Below are positions 11,127-23,277 of a stretch of 64,000 bases of DNA, one piece after another. The DNA is taken from the NCBI GenBank assembly GCA_944990035.1, contig CALYLX010000150.1, positions 806,001 to 870,000 on the forward strand, read 5' to 3'. The notes under the pieces were generated by a model, which did not search any database, was not told the origin of the DNA, and saw only the letters and a list, made by a program, of their open reading frames with translations. A program made the position numbers and the translations under genes. The number at the start of each line of letters is the position of its first letter. Within the stretch, counting starts at the first letter, position 1. Source of the stretch: Clitopilus passeckerianus (Eukaryota; Basidiomycota; Agaricomycetes; Agaricales; Entolomataceae).

Positions 11127-12959
11127 AGAAGATATTCTGATATTGCCCTGTTCCCACATTTTCAATAATATCGTACTTTGAACCCTCGCCCCGAGCATAG
11201 ACTTTCCCAACCTCTCCTACGGGTCTCATGGATGGATCAAGCCTTTCCATACCTCTGGTTACTCTACTACTGTTCCAGCCTTCTGAAGATCTGGCCAGAG
11301 CCTGGACATTTCTAGACTTGAGTTTGAGCAACGTGCCTTTGGGTCAAGTTTTTGGAACCTGCAAAATACGCTTGCGCGGTGGAAATGGTCCATTCCTGCC
11401 GCTGCGTTAGGGCCAAATGAGGAACATCTTCAGCGAAATCCAGAGGCGCGTTAACCACCTTGACCAGCGCAAGATTCAACATGTGAAAGTAACTTGGTTC
11501 ATCGATTAACACACTAACCTCGGCCCGCTACTTTTTGCTGGGGAGGTTAGACGGTCGGGCATAGTTAAGTAGTGAATGTATATCAGTTGGTATATCACTT
11601 TCGGGGCTAACCACGGTGAACCCGGGTACAAGCAGAGTGTTTGTTGTTACACCCAAGGCAACTGGTTGTCTCTTCTATGTATTTGAAAATCCTTGCAACT
11701 ACCAACAGTACCGACACGGTAGTTTGACCTGTCTTCGTTGCTCTTGAGGCATAGACGCCACCAATAGTCGTCGACTCCGTTGCCTTATACTTATACCATA
11801 TTCCAGAAACTCGCCCTAGCGCCCGGAGTATCGCAGGAGGTGCCCGAATTATTGGTACCATCTTTTGTCAACGCGACAACGGCCCGGGCTTGGTGGCTAC
11901 GGTCAAACAAGGATGGCGCATTTTATTATTCCGTACTTCATAATGTACACCCTAGCTACTGGCCAACTCGGGCTGGCACAGCTCAGTCGAATGACTTCGG
12001 ATTTTGATCAGGAGGCATTTCCGGAAATTATGGTCTTAAATGAATGGATGATACTTTGAATTGAGACCTCGGGAGAACAGGAGAGACGGATAACTGTTAT
12101 TGCCGCCTCGAAAGTCCAGATGGAAAGGCCTCCGTACATTCGCGGGAAGATGCCGTGTCTCTCAAGGGCGTGTTCCATAAACAGACAATATAACAGCGCT
12201 TGACACAAAAAATATAAGAGAAAACGATGATAATCGGCAGTCGAGCGCGGGTGTTTTAGTCAAGTTTATCAGAGTCCTGAAAAGAAGGCTGACCATGACA
12301 ACCGATTGCGTCGAAGGCGAGCTGACTCGGTGTGTTGGTTATGTCAAGCCAACGACCACCGAAAGAACACCCTTGTCCTTCCACCTGACAGAATACGTCG
12401 CTACTATATCTCGAGCACGTTCACCGATCTTATTCATTTGTTAGAATATCAATACAGAACCGCGGCGTGCAAGGCACAAACGGTCTGTCCAGAACTTTGG
12501 GAAGGGTTGGTGTGTTCACGCTATCGTCGTCTTCCAGCTACTCCATTTGCAACGTTTTCAACCGATCGTCTTGCGACGAGGCTAGCGACAAGAATGCTGA
12601 ACTCAATTCCCTCATGCGCTTGACCACTTGACTTTCCCTCGCTTGTCAGGACTTTGTCCAAGGCACCAGATGGCAGAAATGGGTTCACGACCGGGGTTTT
12701 TTCGGCAAGGACAGCCTGCTCCCACTCGTCATCGAGCGACAGTATAAGAGAGTGCAGAAAGAGTATCTGAGGCCCATCCTTCTTGGTTCATTCAGATTTG
12801 TACCAGTCTCGAGGACTGTGGGCTTCCCAGCTGTCTCTTTCTCTCTCTCGTCCTTTCTTTTCGACCAGGTGTCCTTCTTCCTGTCTTTTCTTTCGAAGCT
12901 TTTGACGCGCTAGCTGCCCCATCCTTTCGTTACATTCCTTTCCAACACCTGTGCCAACC
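11127..12959. other. Gene-poor stretch, no confident gene
   Basis: About 1.8 kb. Open frames here are short, are not extended by plausible splicing and match no family I recognise, e.g. 11607-11861 (-), 11865-12059 (+) and 12306-12623 (+). The last 120 bases are pyrimidine-rich and belong to the promoter/5' UTR of the next gene. Old relics below recognition are possible. Confidence 0.5.
12743..12748 (+). promoter_or_regulatory. Possible TATA box of the secreted-protein gene
   Basis: TATAAG lies about 215 bp before the ATG at 12960. It is followed by a long CT-rich tract (about 12830-12950), an arrangement common before strongly expressed fungal genes. Placement is by eye only. Confidence 0.3.
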
Positions 12960-15392
12960 ATGTTCCTGGCCGCTACTGTTTCTTACGTTGTCTTCACCTT
13001 CCTCCTGTCTTCCCAAAATGTCGTAGCTCGTGAGCGTTGGCTCGAGCGTGACGGACGTACCGTGTTTCTGCATCCCCGTCGTTTCGGCCAGGAGCGCCCT
13101 GCTGTCATCGATAAACTCAGCGCTGCCTGTCCCGGTCAAGTCTGTGGTACCCTGTCTGGAGCAGCCATTACACCTCTACTTGCAGCACAACCTGAGTGTT
13201 CGCAGCAAGACATGGCCGACCAAATCATTGGTCAGTAATCATTTCATTTGCAATGCTACACAGGCTGACCGTCGTTCTCCTCAGATGCCTCCAAGCAGTT
13301 TGACGCTGCTACACAGGCGAATATGATTGCCCTTGCCAAAGAATACCGCCAAGCTGAGAAGAATACTCCTCCAGTAGGCGCCTCAAACTTGATACCCACC
13401 GTGTCTGGATAACTGATTTGTATTATTAGGACTTTACGACCAACCCTCCTTCTTTGCGCAACTCTGTCTTCTGCCAGAAGGCGCCCAAGAATCCAGAACT
13501 CAACGGACTTGTTCAAGCGCAGGATCCTGCCAACGATCCCAACCTTTTCTTCGACCCTGCTACCAAGGCCACTGTCAAGAAGGGATCTCAACCAAACACT
13601 TCCCCCTTCGGCGGAGCCGCGGCCCCTGCACCTGCTCCGGCACCGTATGTTTTTCTCAGTACCTTGATCTCATCTCCAATTGACCAAACATTCAGTTCTG
13701 CTTCTACCTCGGCTGACACCTCTACGATCATTGCACCGACTGCGACTGGTGTGCTCGCTGCTAATCCGGCCTCCTCTGCCGATTGCGAGGTAAAATATTT
13801 TCTATATTGTTAAACTATGTGGAACTCACCTCGACCCAAGACCATTACGGTTACAGTAACGGTCACTGGTACCAATCCTGCCGCCACCGGCCCCGCCACT
13901 GTCATTGATGCTGGTGATGCAACTGGATCTTCTATTACTCCTGCCCCCAGCGGTACGACATCAGCAGGCAACATCGGGGATTTCGGCAAATGCTCAATCC
14001 CTGAGATTATATTCGGCGTCGGCTTCGACGACAGGAAGGAAACGAGCTTCGAACCCAAGGACAAGAGTAAGATACCGTTGCTATTTCATCGGAATGGCTT
14101 CTGACGATTAGTATAGCTTCCTACGACCACACCTCCGCGCAGAACATCAACATCATCACCCGTAAGTACGCTCTGGACACTCCACAGTGAGTGACGAAAT
14201 TGACATACATTACAGAATTTATCTGTGACACCTTGGTCAACACCTGCGGCGCTGACCAGACTGCACAGCAGAGTTGTCAAAGAGGTCGTGATGCTGCTTC
14301 TGGTGCAACGAAGGGCACCGGTGCTCAAGCTGATGCTTTCAACGGTATTTTCGGTATTCCCACCGTAAGTTCATATCAGCGCTCAAAATACAAATGCGAT
14401 TAACCTGATGTTCATCGGCATCGTAGACATTTGTTGATACACCCTCGGTCGATGACCAAGGCAATATCATTCCCGGAACTGGTAAAGTTGGTGCAACACC
14501 AAGCGGTACTTCCAGTTCTAGTGCGCCTTCCGCCACAAGCACCAGTGCCTTGGGAAACTTTGGCAAATGCAATGTCCCCCAGATCGAGTTTGGCGCCGGG
14601 TTCGGTGGTCGGAAGGAGACCAGCTTCCAACCCGTTGACAGGACTTCCTACAACCACGAGGCGGATCCGAACATTGACATTATTGCGGGTGAGTTTCTCT
14701 GCCCTTCCATTGCATGCCCGAGTGCTGAACGTATTTTGTATAGAGTTCATATGTAATACCTTAGCGGATACCTGTGGTGCAGACGATACCGCTATGGCCA
14801 CTTGCAGCAATGCCAAGAGCGCTGCTAATGCCGCCCCTGCAAAGACTGGTGCTCAGGCTGATGCGTTCAACAAGGTCATGGGCACTAGCACTGTAAGAAC
14901 GAACAGTTACTTGTTTGATCATTGTCTGACCACCTCGATTAGAACTTTGCTGCCGTCACTATTCTTGATGACCAGGGTCAACCTGTTGGTGGTTCTAGCC
15001 AGACCAGCGCCACCACCTCCCCTCCGACTTCAACAAAGTCCTCCGCCGCCAAGGAAACTCCTCCGCCAAGCCCTAACGACGGCAACTTGCAGAAGTTCAC
15101 GGGCGCTCTGAGAGGTATCGCAGCTCCCTCTGTGACTGTAAACCCGGATGGTAGGTTTCAAGTTGCGGGTAACGCCTCTTTCGACAAGAAGGGTGATGCT
15201 TTGCAACGTTCTTGGTAAGCGACCTTCTTCCAGTTGGTTTTTATATTCCTAAATAGTCACCTTCCCTCCAGCGACGTCCAAAACAACAACTGTTGCGATG
15301 CTGCGAACGCCTCAGGTAACCAGGATGGCTTCACAGTCCCCGCATGCAATGAACAACAGTCAGATTGCTTCAATCTATCCAAGCAGTCATGA
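12960..15392 (+). CDS. Secreted Agaricomycete protein with a duplicated Cys-containing module
   Basis: The first 23 residues (MFLAATVSYVVFTFLLSSQN...) are a signal peptide. The mature part begins with a Cys-containing domain (ACPGQVCGTLSG, PECSQQDMADQII, SVFCQKAPKNPELNG) followed by Pro/Ala/Thr/Ser linkers. Then come two copies of a module of about 95 residues. Copy 1 runs FGKCSIPEIIFGVGF, QFICDTLVNTCGADQTAQ and GTGAQADAFNGIFG; copy 2 runs FGKCNVPQIEFGAGF, EFICNTLADTCGADDTAM and KTGAQADAFNKVMG. The C-terminus has LQKFTGALRGIAAPSVTV and a CDVQNNNCCDAAN motif. This layout resembles a family of uncharacterised secreted Agaricomycete proteins I know only by appearance; no enzyme motif is visible. 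At least eight introns. Function unknown. Confidence 0.75.
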
Positions 15393-15651
15393 TAAAGCTA
15401 TCCTTTTCTTCTATCGAGAGATTGTGCCTTTAATTAGAGATTTGTAGCACTCAGTACTTGTTCATATCTGCGAATCTGTTTGGGTCATACCAAGTTGTAT
15501 CAATATTATCATTATTTCCTTTATACTTTCCATGGACTGAGGCTTATTTTTGGCGAACAATAAATGTTGAATTCCATCCGTACGTGCGTCAAAACACCAA
15601 GGTATTATAGTCATTTGGGGAGGCAATAAAGGTACAAAAAATGAAAGGATA

Positions 15652-16397
15652 TCAGACGATATATGCGCCAAGAGCCAATACAAGAATTAGCTTATAGAAG
15701 GCCTGCAAGCTGATGACATCAGGAGGCAATTTGGCACCGAGCATTGCAGCACTTGAGGTCGCAGTCGTAGGTGCGGAGCTGGTGGTCGGCGTCGGGAAGG
15801 TCGGCGTAGATGAAGTAGCCGAAGAGGGTGTTGTAGAGGACGGTGACAGACTGGTCGAAGGGAAGGAGAGCGAGGTGCTGGAATTTGCAACGTCACAGAA
15901 CTGTTGAGCAAGGGACTCAGCTGTTGAAAGAGTCTGTGGATCCGGACAGTCTTTCGAGATACAGGTAACGATGGATTGGGCAAAGGTGTTGCTGGGCAGG
16001 CAAGCTTCAGCAGGGTGCAAGGCAATGGGTCAGAACACTCACTTCGTGCAGTAGCAGTTAACATCAACTACGCTCGAGCAGTTTACAGAAGAGGTCGCCA
16101 CGGCAAGGCAGTTGGTTACTTGGCATATAATTAGCAACTTGCTTTGGCAATTAGAAGAACCATACCACAAGGCGGGTAATTCCCCAAACTCGGGAATGCC
16201 GTACTGGCGGTCTGTGTGGTTGAACCTGAGGCCTGGCTACTCCCAGATGGACTGGCTGTTATACTTCCAGAAATTGTGGTGGAAACTGGGTCGAATGTTG
16301 AAGGCGGCGCCAAAGTGGGTCCGGCATTGGCAAAAGTCCTGAATTGAGCTACAAGAACAATGAGAGCGAGAGCAGAGAGATGGAATTTGGTCATCAT
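15652..16397 (-). CDS. CFEM-domain GPI-anchored surface protein
   Basis: A signal peptide (MMTKFHLSALALIVLVAQFR) is followed by a Ser/Thr-rich stretch and then a CFEM domain. Across two introns the domain reads PPCVTNCLAVATSSVNC, DVNCYCTNNTFAQSIVTC and SKDCPDPQ, ending AQQFCDVA. That is eight cysteines with the CFEM spacing. A long Ser/Thr/Pro-rich stalk follows, and the protein ends in a hydrophobic tail (FYKLILVLALGAYIV) after a small-residue region suited to GPI attachment. CFEM proteins of fungi sit in the wall or membrane, and some take up haem. The haem-linked Asp position is not clear here, so I do not claim haem binding. The acceptor of the second intron was picked to keep the cysteine spacing. 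It is tail to tail with the duplicated-module secreted protein. Confidence 0.85.
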
Positions 16398-17013
16398 AGT
16401 CGTGCAAGATAGCAGTCCGTTATTTAACAAGCAATGGATAAGGGTATGAGGGGGGGGGGTATATCCTAAGGTTATCTGGCGAGGTAATGACCGTTGTGGG
16501 CAATGACAGAGAGCTCCGCCCGCATCGTGCGCAGCCCTTTTACATAAAGACTCCCGTTATAGCCCCCATCGTCACGAACGATGCTGCCTCAATATGCCAA
16601 TCAATTCATTTGCTCCCTTCTCCACCATGGTCCGACGCCGCTCAGCTGCATTTGGATAACTTCGAGATCATATGGCTTGCAGGAGGTTCATTAGCGTAGC
16701 CGTCAAATGACATGACTGACAGAGGGAATGTTGGATGCTCATCAGAGTGTTTCTTGAAGGTGCATATACGCCATCCTCAATAATCCCCTCGCGTGCTTGG
16801 GTCCGTCAGCGTCTTCGATGCCTATCTAAGCTATCTCTGATTTTTGTACAGTTACAGTCAGCATGTGCGAACCTGGAGCCTATTGTAGCCCCCGTCGTGT
16901 TATCACGCAATACTCGCTTGATATGGGTTGCTGTACACGCCCAGCGCTTTTCAACTTATAACGCAGCTCTGACAGCTGTTATGCGACCCGAATAACAGCA
17001 GTACCTTTGGGCT
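16398..17013. promoter_or_regulatory. Divergent promoter region between CFEM gene and permease
   Basis: These 616 bp separate divergent start codons. A run of nine or more G sits near 16450. No gene-like frame or tRNA is visible. Confidence 0.45.
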
Positions 17014-19253
17014 ATGACTTCCGCTGATTATACCCCACTATCCAGAGGCGAAAATGACGAGGAAGCCATCCAAGAAACTTTGGTCATAGGGGCAGAAAAC
17101 CTGCCAGGAACAGCGGGTGCACCTATTGAGAAGGTATTCCTTGCAGTAAATTAGCACTTCCCGTCACTTGCCTAACCTCTCTTTCACAGATAAACCCGTT
17201 GGGCAGACAAGTAACACTTTTAGCAGCGATCATGCTGAATATTGGGCAGATCCTAGGGTATGAAAACGTCCTGACGTCGATCCATCTTGTCCTGACCATC
17301 TTCGAGCTCCGGGATTTATGCAGTGCCAGGAGCAATACTACACTCTGTAGGCTCAGTCGGGATGCTATTCCTTTATTGGATTCTAGCATCTCTCTTTGCA
17401 TTTGGTACGGCTTCTATGCGAAGCGGACAATTGACGATCTCTCTGAATAATGTTTCTAGCTGGGCTTGGTCTTTACAGTGAATATGCATCGATGTTTCCC
17501 CATCGTTCCGGAGGCGAAGTTGCATTCCTAGAGCAAGCATATCCTCGCCCAAAATATCTTGTATCGACCTCGTTTGCGGTCACAGCAGTCCTCATGTCGT
17601 GAGTCAATTCACGAAGTGCGCATGTAATCAAATTTACTGATACATTTTACCAGATTCAGCGCCTCCAACGCCATTGTCTTCGCTCAGTACACCCTGACAG
17701 CATTCCAGCTACCAGTCACAGCTTATAATCAGACTGTCGTAGCACTTTCAGTTGTCTCGGTCACCGTTGGAAGTAAGTCTCTATCACCATTGGGGAATGT
17801 GACTGTCCTTATCAGTCAAATTTATCTATCTTTAGTCGTCGCCGTGTCCACAAAATGGTCACTTCGTGCTGTCAATATTCTGGGTACCTTCAAGGTGGCT
17901 TCGTTAGGCTTGTGAGAATCCCATCGATTTCACACCACTCCAACTCATCCCTTGCAGCGTCGTCGTCACAGGCGTAGCAGTTCTGCTCGGCTTAACGCCA
18001 GTCAAAGACCCCTGGGCGAACTTCCACAACCTCTTTGAAGGCACCTCAACCAATCTCAATGCCCTTGCTACCGCCCTCGTGAAGACAAATCATTCTTACG
18101 TCGGTTGGCACAACGCCTTCAACGTCCTAGGAGAGATTAAAGGCAGAGACCCTGCGCGAACAGTCAGAAAGTCGGCGCTCATATCCTTGTTTCTCGTAAC
18201 GGGATTATTCCTCCTCGTGAATGTGGCATATGTTGCTGCTGTACCCCGAGAAGAGATTCGCGAGTCTGGCCAGTTGATCGCCGCATTATTCTTCCAGAAG
18301 GTGTTTGGTGACTCTTTTGGTGCGAAGGCGTTACCGCTCTTGGTGGCATGCAGTACATTTGGGAACATCGTGGGTACTTTTCCAATTAATTTGCAAAGAT
18401 TGGTAGGCTGAATATGACCTCAACAGATTGCGGTGGTACGACGACTCTTTTCCCACAATTAGCCTCCCTGTTTACCCCTAGGATCTCTAGACAATTGGTC
18501 AAGGCAGAATCATCCGAGAAATCGCAAGACAGGGACTTCTTCCTTACCCGACGTTCTTCGCATCTACAAAGCCCTTCGGCACGCCTCTGGGCCCTGTAAT
18601 CCTGAAAGGGCTTCTAACATACCTCGTTATCTTGGCTGTCCCAGCTAAAGATGCCTTTAATTTCGTCCTCGATCTCGCTTCATATCCCTTCCTTGTGAGC
18701 CCACTCGTTACCTTTCGTTGCCAACTTGCCCGGATCGTTCGCTCAATATTCAAGTAGGTCTTCCAATGTGCGTTGTGTGTCGGTGTGTGGATATTGCGCA
18801 AGAACCGGGCAGAAGCCGGTTTGCCACCAGCGTCTATTCAAACGAGAAGCATCTTCATCTGGATGTACCTGTTCTCAAGCGTGTTTTTGCTCGTCATGCC
18901 ATGGTATGTATTCTTCTGCCCTCACCTCATGTTGTTTCATCTCATCCGATCGGGGATCAGGTTACCTCCAGAAAAAGGCCATGCTGATGTTTCTTTCTGG
19001 TATGCGACCTACTGCGTCGTTGGCCTTAGTATTATCCTGGTATGCATTTACATTTCACACTTCTCAGGCAGTGTTCATTTTTCTATTGGCAGGCCTGCGG
19101 CGTCTACTATTACATCTGGATCGTCTTCCTCCCCGGTTAGGCGGATATGAGATTGTAGAGGAGGTCGAGGAACGTGATGACGGCGCCCGGAATACCCGCC
19201 TTGTTCGGCGATACAAGAATCCAGAAAGGAATGCTCTGCTGGCGGAGCAATAA
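17014..19253 (+). CDS. LAT-type amino-acid permease (MUP1-like, APC superfamily)
   Basis: A hydrophilic N-terminus of about 55 residues leads into the first helix, VTLLAAIMLNIGQILG. Over an intron this continues GSGIYAVPGAILHSVGSVG, the unwound GxG substrate-binding part of helix 1 in APC transporters. About twelve hydrophobic segments follow, including SGGEVAFLEQAYPRPKYL, VGWHNAFNVLGEIK (helix 6), RKSALISLFLVTGLFLL and ACSTFGNIIAV. The block TIGQGRIIREIARQGLLPYP with ASTKPFGTPLGP is characteristic of fungal MUP1/MUP3-like methionine permeases and related LAT carriers. The intron before TIGQGR contains in-frame stops, and its acceptor was chosen to restore this motif. The C-terminal tail is acidic then basic. 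Substrate is inferred as methionine or another neutral amino acid. Confidence 0.85.
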
Positions 19254-19580
19254 CCTTTAGTTTTCTTTGGACGCTATCTCTGGTCGATTGCAGAAATTAC
19301 ATTGGTATGATTCAGCTAATCCTATATCTGCAGAGTTGGGGGAAGCACAGGATGTAAATATATAGATGTGTTTATAGCGTAGACTGTTCAAACTGTATAA
19401 TGATAACTTGGTCTTGGTACTTACGACTACTTAGTGACTACTTACTGAGCGACCTACTGAGAGAGATAAAGAGTGATACTAACTACAACATGCGAGAGGA
19501 AATCCAAAGATAGCGATGACGAGAGCAAGATGTGTAAACGGAAAACTGGATGTCGTGAAGGCGTCGATCGTCACCACCCT
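19254..19580. other. Convergent intergenic region
   Basis: Just over 300 bp between the 3' ends of the permease and OMA1. It is AT-rich with short direct repeats of ctactta/ctact type near 19420-19460. No gene is seen. Confidence 0.4.
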
Positions 19581-21467
19581 CTATACTGCCGAAGGATCCT
19601 CCAGCCGAGCTAAGATAGAGCGTCGTTTGCTCTCCCAGAGCTCCAATTCCGACTTCAGGCGTTCGACACGGATCTCATTGACAGGATGTGAAGATCCCAT
19701 AATGCGTCGAACTAGCGAATCCGAAGCCCTGCTAGCCTCAAATTCAGCAGAAGCTGGGCTCGAGCACTCTGACATGGCGGTCCGGTACTCCCAGAATTTG
19801 ACAGCATTTCGGGCGTCAAAACCTGCGTGGGCAAGAAGCCTAAGGAAAAGATGGATATCAGTGTTCCGTTTGAAACTGGATTTGAATAGAGTAGGGAAAG
19901 GTACCTCATGGAGACCACGTCAGCTTCTACCTCCTGTGCGACGCTGGTGCAGTATTCGCCGACTTTGGTGAGCTCTAGAGAGCCAACCTTGCCTAGCTGA
20001 GCGAGGGCGTCGTTGACGAATGGTCCAAAGAGCATTGTGATGGGGAAGATGAATACTCGGACAAGATCTGTTATTAGGGATAATGTGCCTGGAATGATGA
20101 CTGTTGTTGAGGATAGGGACTCGAGATGGTGGGATAAGACGAGATGAGCAAGTTCGTGGGCGAGGAGGATGGCGAGCTCGGAAGTCTGCTCTGGGCTGGG
20201 AGCTGGTCTCGGTGGTGGGGATTTTGGCGAAGAGAAGAGGCCACCGAAGATCCATGATGCCCATGATTGGCTTTTCTGTTCAGGGACAGGCTGAGGGACA
20301 AGGTGTGCAGGCGCTCTTGATAGGACATCGTCCAGGAAGCCCGAGTACACGACAATCCCTCCTCCGCCGTCTGGTCCAAACCCATAAGAAAATGCGTTGG
20401 ATGCGTCTGGTTTATCAACGAGCAGTAGAGAGTATGGAGGTCCGGGTATGACATGAGGTGAAACCGCTGCTGCGGTTGGATTTGGACTTGCCCTAGCATT
20501 GGCAGCTCTTGTCGTAGGACAGAAGTGTTCGCACCACATGCGTAGATATGCGGTAGCTCTCGGTCGGGGACGTAAGGGATATTCTGCTGGGGGTGGCATA
20601 GGGTACGCCTCGCCTGATTCGTCAGTCCATGATTGATGGGTTTGGGGTTCGTCGGTGAGGACTGGGATGGAGCCTTCGAGCCGGCGCAAGGTTTCGTGAA
20701 CCCATTGATATCTCCAATCGTTGGGTGGTATAAGAGTAACAGGTCCATCTTGAGCAAGGATATCGCCGACAGCCTGGTACCAGCCTGAACCGGCGAGTTG
20801 TTTCGCTATCTCTTCCTCTTCCTCAGGAGATAGGATGATCATCCGCCACCTATGCTCTTAGTTATATTTTACAAAGCAGGATGAAAGGGAACGTGGACAT
20901 ACCGACCCGTTAATGGTGTCTTTTCCAGGCTGGCAATAATCGTTGCCCAGAACAGTGTTACTGGGATAAGGAGTAAGCCCCAGAGAACATACTTCCTTGT
21001 CCGTATTTGTTTCAACATTTTTGCTTTGCGTTCTTCTGAAGTGGCAATTCCCTTCAACTCTGCAATTTTTATCCATCTCGACGACCTCATGTTGGCCATC
21101 CATAGGAATGGCAGGAATGTCAAGGCTACACGGCCCATCATCCGTACAAACTCCAGCGAAGTCGACGCCTGCGCATATAGTTAACTAAAATAGCTCACAC
21201 TTCGAAAAATGAACATACCTTCAGCATAGCTGCAAAGAACGGTATCAAAGGCCCTCCTTCCCTCCTCGGTGTCGAATGAAATGCCTTCACCACTAACAAC
21301 GGTGCTACCTTGACCACCTCTGCCCTACCGAAAGGTTTTGCAGACAGGCTTCCCAGTCTCGGCCTCCATTGCAGTTGCTGTCGACTACGAGCTGCGATAG
21401 AAGAAAACGTTCGAATACGCGGGCCAGTATGGCATCTTGTCCTGACTAGAGCTTGGCGCAACATCAT
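19581..21467 (-). CDS. OMA1: Mitochondrial inner-membrane M48 metalloprotease
   Basis: Oma1 is a zinc protease with overlapping activity to the m-AAA protease in inner-membrane quality control. The N-terminal exon is rich in Arg/Ser without acids (MMLRQALVRTRCHTGPRIRT) and serves as presequence. The second exon has a hydrophobic helix (YVLWGLLLIPVTLFWATII). The catalytic exon, opening RWRMIILSPEEEEEIAKQ, contains LAILLAHELAHLVLSHH, the HExxH zinc site, and later SVAQEVEADVVSMR, which gives the third ligand Glu. After a final intron the protein continues LLAHAGFDARNAVKFWEY, the usual M48 Oma1 block, ending EDPSAV. A proline-rich insert precedes the active site. Four exons in frame; no lesion seen. 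The start at 21467 begins the presequence. Confidence 0.9.
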
Positions 21468-21657
21468 ACATGGTCGAGGGCAGAAACCCCGTACGCGCGG
21501 TGATCTAATTATTAGTCAAAGACCTGACTCTACTGAATGGGCATTGGACACAAGGGCCCGATCGACTATCAATCCGTATCAACTGGAGACAAATCACCGC
21601 AGTTCAAGGAATCACACGTGTACTTCGATGATTGAGAGGCGCTAGAAAAGGTGTATA

Positions 21658-22740
21658 ATGCAAATGGAGCCCATACAAATGCGCAGCTGCTGTACGATAA
21701 GAAATTTGGGACCCAATACTCTGGAAAGAGGTCCAAGTCATACAAGAAGACTTGCATTGGCGCAAATATTTGCTTCAAGTCACAGTACGTTAGCCGTGCC
21801 GAGGCATGACGCGGATCGGCTAGCGCACATATCCTACTCCTCTCTTCTTCACGGTAATTCTGCCACGTTTCTCATTGCCTTCGACGGAGGTCAAGCACAT
21901 GTTCTCTATCAATGAAATCTTCGAAACCTTATTATCTGCTACGGTTTGGATGAATCTATCTTAATTTACCAAAGGCTTTGAGAACTTGGAACCTGAATAT
22001 CCAGTCGACGTCGATTACGAGAGGCCGTCGGTCCGTCTTGTCCTGCTTCCAGCCAGTTGGAACGGCACCACGAAGTGTGAAGATATTGTCGTCGTGTCGA
22101 TAGATGTGGCTCCGGTCGAGGTGCTCACGACCTTCCACTGTAAGACAGCCCGCCCAGTGACATCTAGGAATCGAGTGTAGAGGGAAAGCAGACCTTGATA
22201 CCAAACAACACTGCAAATCTGCACACCTGTACCACAGCTCAAGCTTTGATTCGGACTCCGAATCTGCTCATTCACCAGATGAAGAAACGCCGAAGGGGCA
22301 GTTAGACTTAAAACGCGAGATAGTTCCTTCCTTCCCGCATGCACTCTCCAGGCAGGCCAGGTGGTGCTAATCAATGGATGCAGATCAAAAATCGAATGGC
22401 TCTCCTGGTGGCTCCTGTAGTCAACGTTCAGAGGACAATGAACCATATGGACAACCTCCCGACAGAATCCCTCACAAGTAAGACGCATGTTCTCAACGCG
22501 TTATTTTCCCAGCCTGACGATTTTAGTACCAACATGTGTTCAAACCCCTTAGCAGTCGCGAACGACGGCTCTAACGCATTCACGAATATTTCTAGAAGCG
22601 TCTATAACACAACTGTGGATGCCGTGAATTCACCTGGTCCATCAGGTAACTTTATTTACTCTACCTGTTTGGCTTTGCGTAGTTTTGCCTGATTCGTATT
22701 CTCTCGATCTCCGCTTTTCCACTTCGAGGCTGCATTATTA
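21658..22740 (+). CDS. Putative spliced gene of unknown function
   Basis: No family was recognised. Several exons can be joined in one frame with ordinary GT..AG introns: NSATFLIAFDGG to FENLEPEYPVDVDYERPSVR, then FHYLDTKQHCKSAHLYHSSS, FDSDSESAHSPDEETPKGQ, RQASQRSEDNEPYGQPPDRI and SNPLAVANDGSNAF, ending DSYSLDLRFSTSRLHY before a TAG. The predicted product is hydrophilic and Ser/Asp-rich, without a signal peptide or membrane segment. The 5' end is uncertain; the first in-frame ATG considered is at 21658, and the true start may lie elsewhere. The model rests only on in-frame splicing and the codon appearance of the middle exons, so it could be wrong. It lies between OMA1 and SVF1. Confidence 0.35.
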
Positions 22741-23277
22741 GCAACTATCTATTGACAACCGACGATTAGCGGTCTCGTAGAGCTTACTCTACACCTTTCT
22801 ACAATCAACGACCAAAGTAGGCGATATTGGACCATGAGTAGGATCAGGTCGAAGTCTTGTGACCAACCATGCTCTATACCATCCCTGTGACTCGACAGAT
22901 TATTGCCATAACCGAGATATGCTGAAAGAGCGGTGGCTGGCAATCCTACCAGTCCTGGCAAGTAGTTTGGCGGAGATCGTAAACCGAAAAAGTGAAAGAA
23001 TTAGAGTATACACCAAGTTTGCACAACCAGGAGACGACGGAGTAGGCTAGGACGAACTACACCATTCGGCCGCCACTCGAGAGCGAACGACACATTTGTT
23101 AATTTGTCTTCCATAGCACTATTTCAAACCCGAGGAGGTAACGGCTCTGCGAATGCGTTGGAATGAACATGTCTAATAGCACAGAACATGTCGACGACAG
23201 ATATAATGGCTTAATTCTTGTAATGTACAGATGAGTAACTAGATTGATTATACCAGGCGATGGTGGAAGGTATGGAA
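22741..23277. other. Intergenic region
   Basis: About 540 bp between the putative gene and the 3' end of SVF1. A purine-rich stretch lies near 23000. No gene, tRNA or repeat is recognised. Confidence 0.4.

Noticed and set aside
12306..12623. 105-codon plus-strand frame with CxxC near its start
   Set aside because: There is a single CxxC only, no second metal pair, and no extension by splicing.
13810..14064. Val/Thr-rich minus-strand frame over the secreted protein
   Set aside because: It is the antisense of Thr/Val and Gly-rich coding sequence in a gene with well-supported splicing.
22015..22488. 157-codon open frame on the minus strand
   Set aside because: It is antisense to segments that splice in phase on the plus strand and shows no family motif, so it is taken as a shadow.
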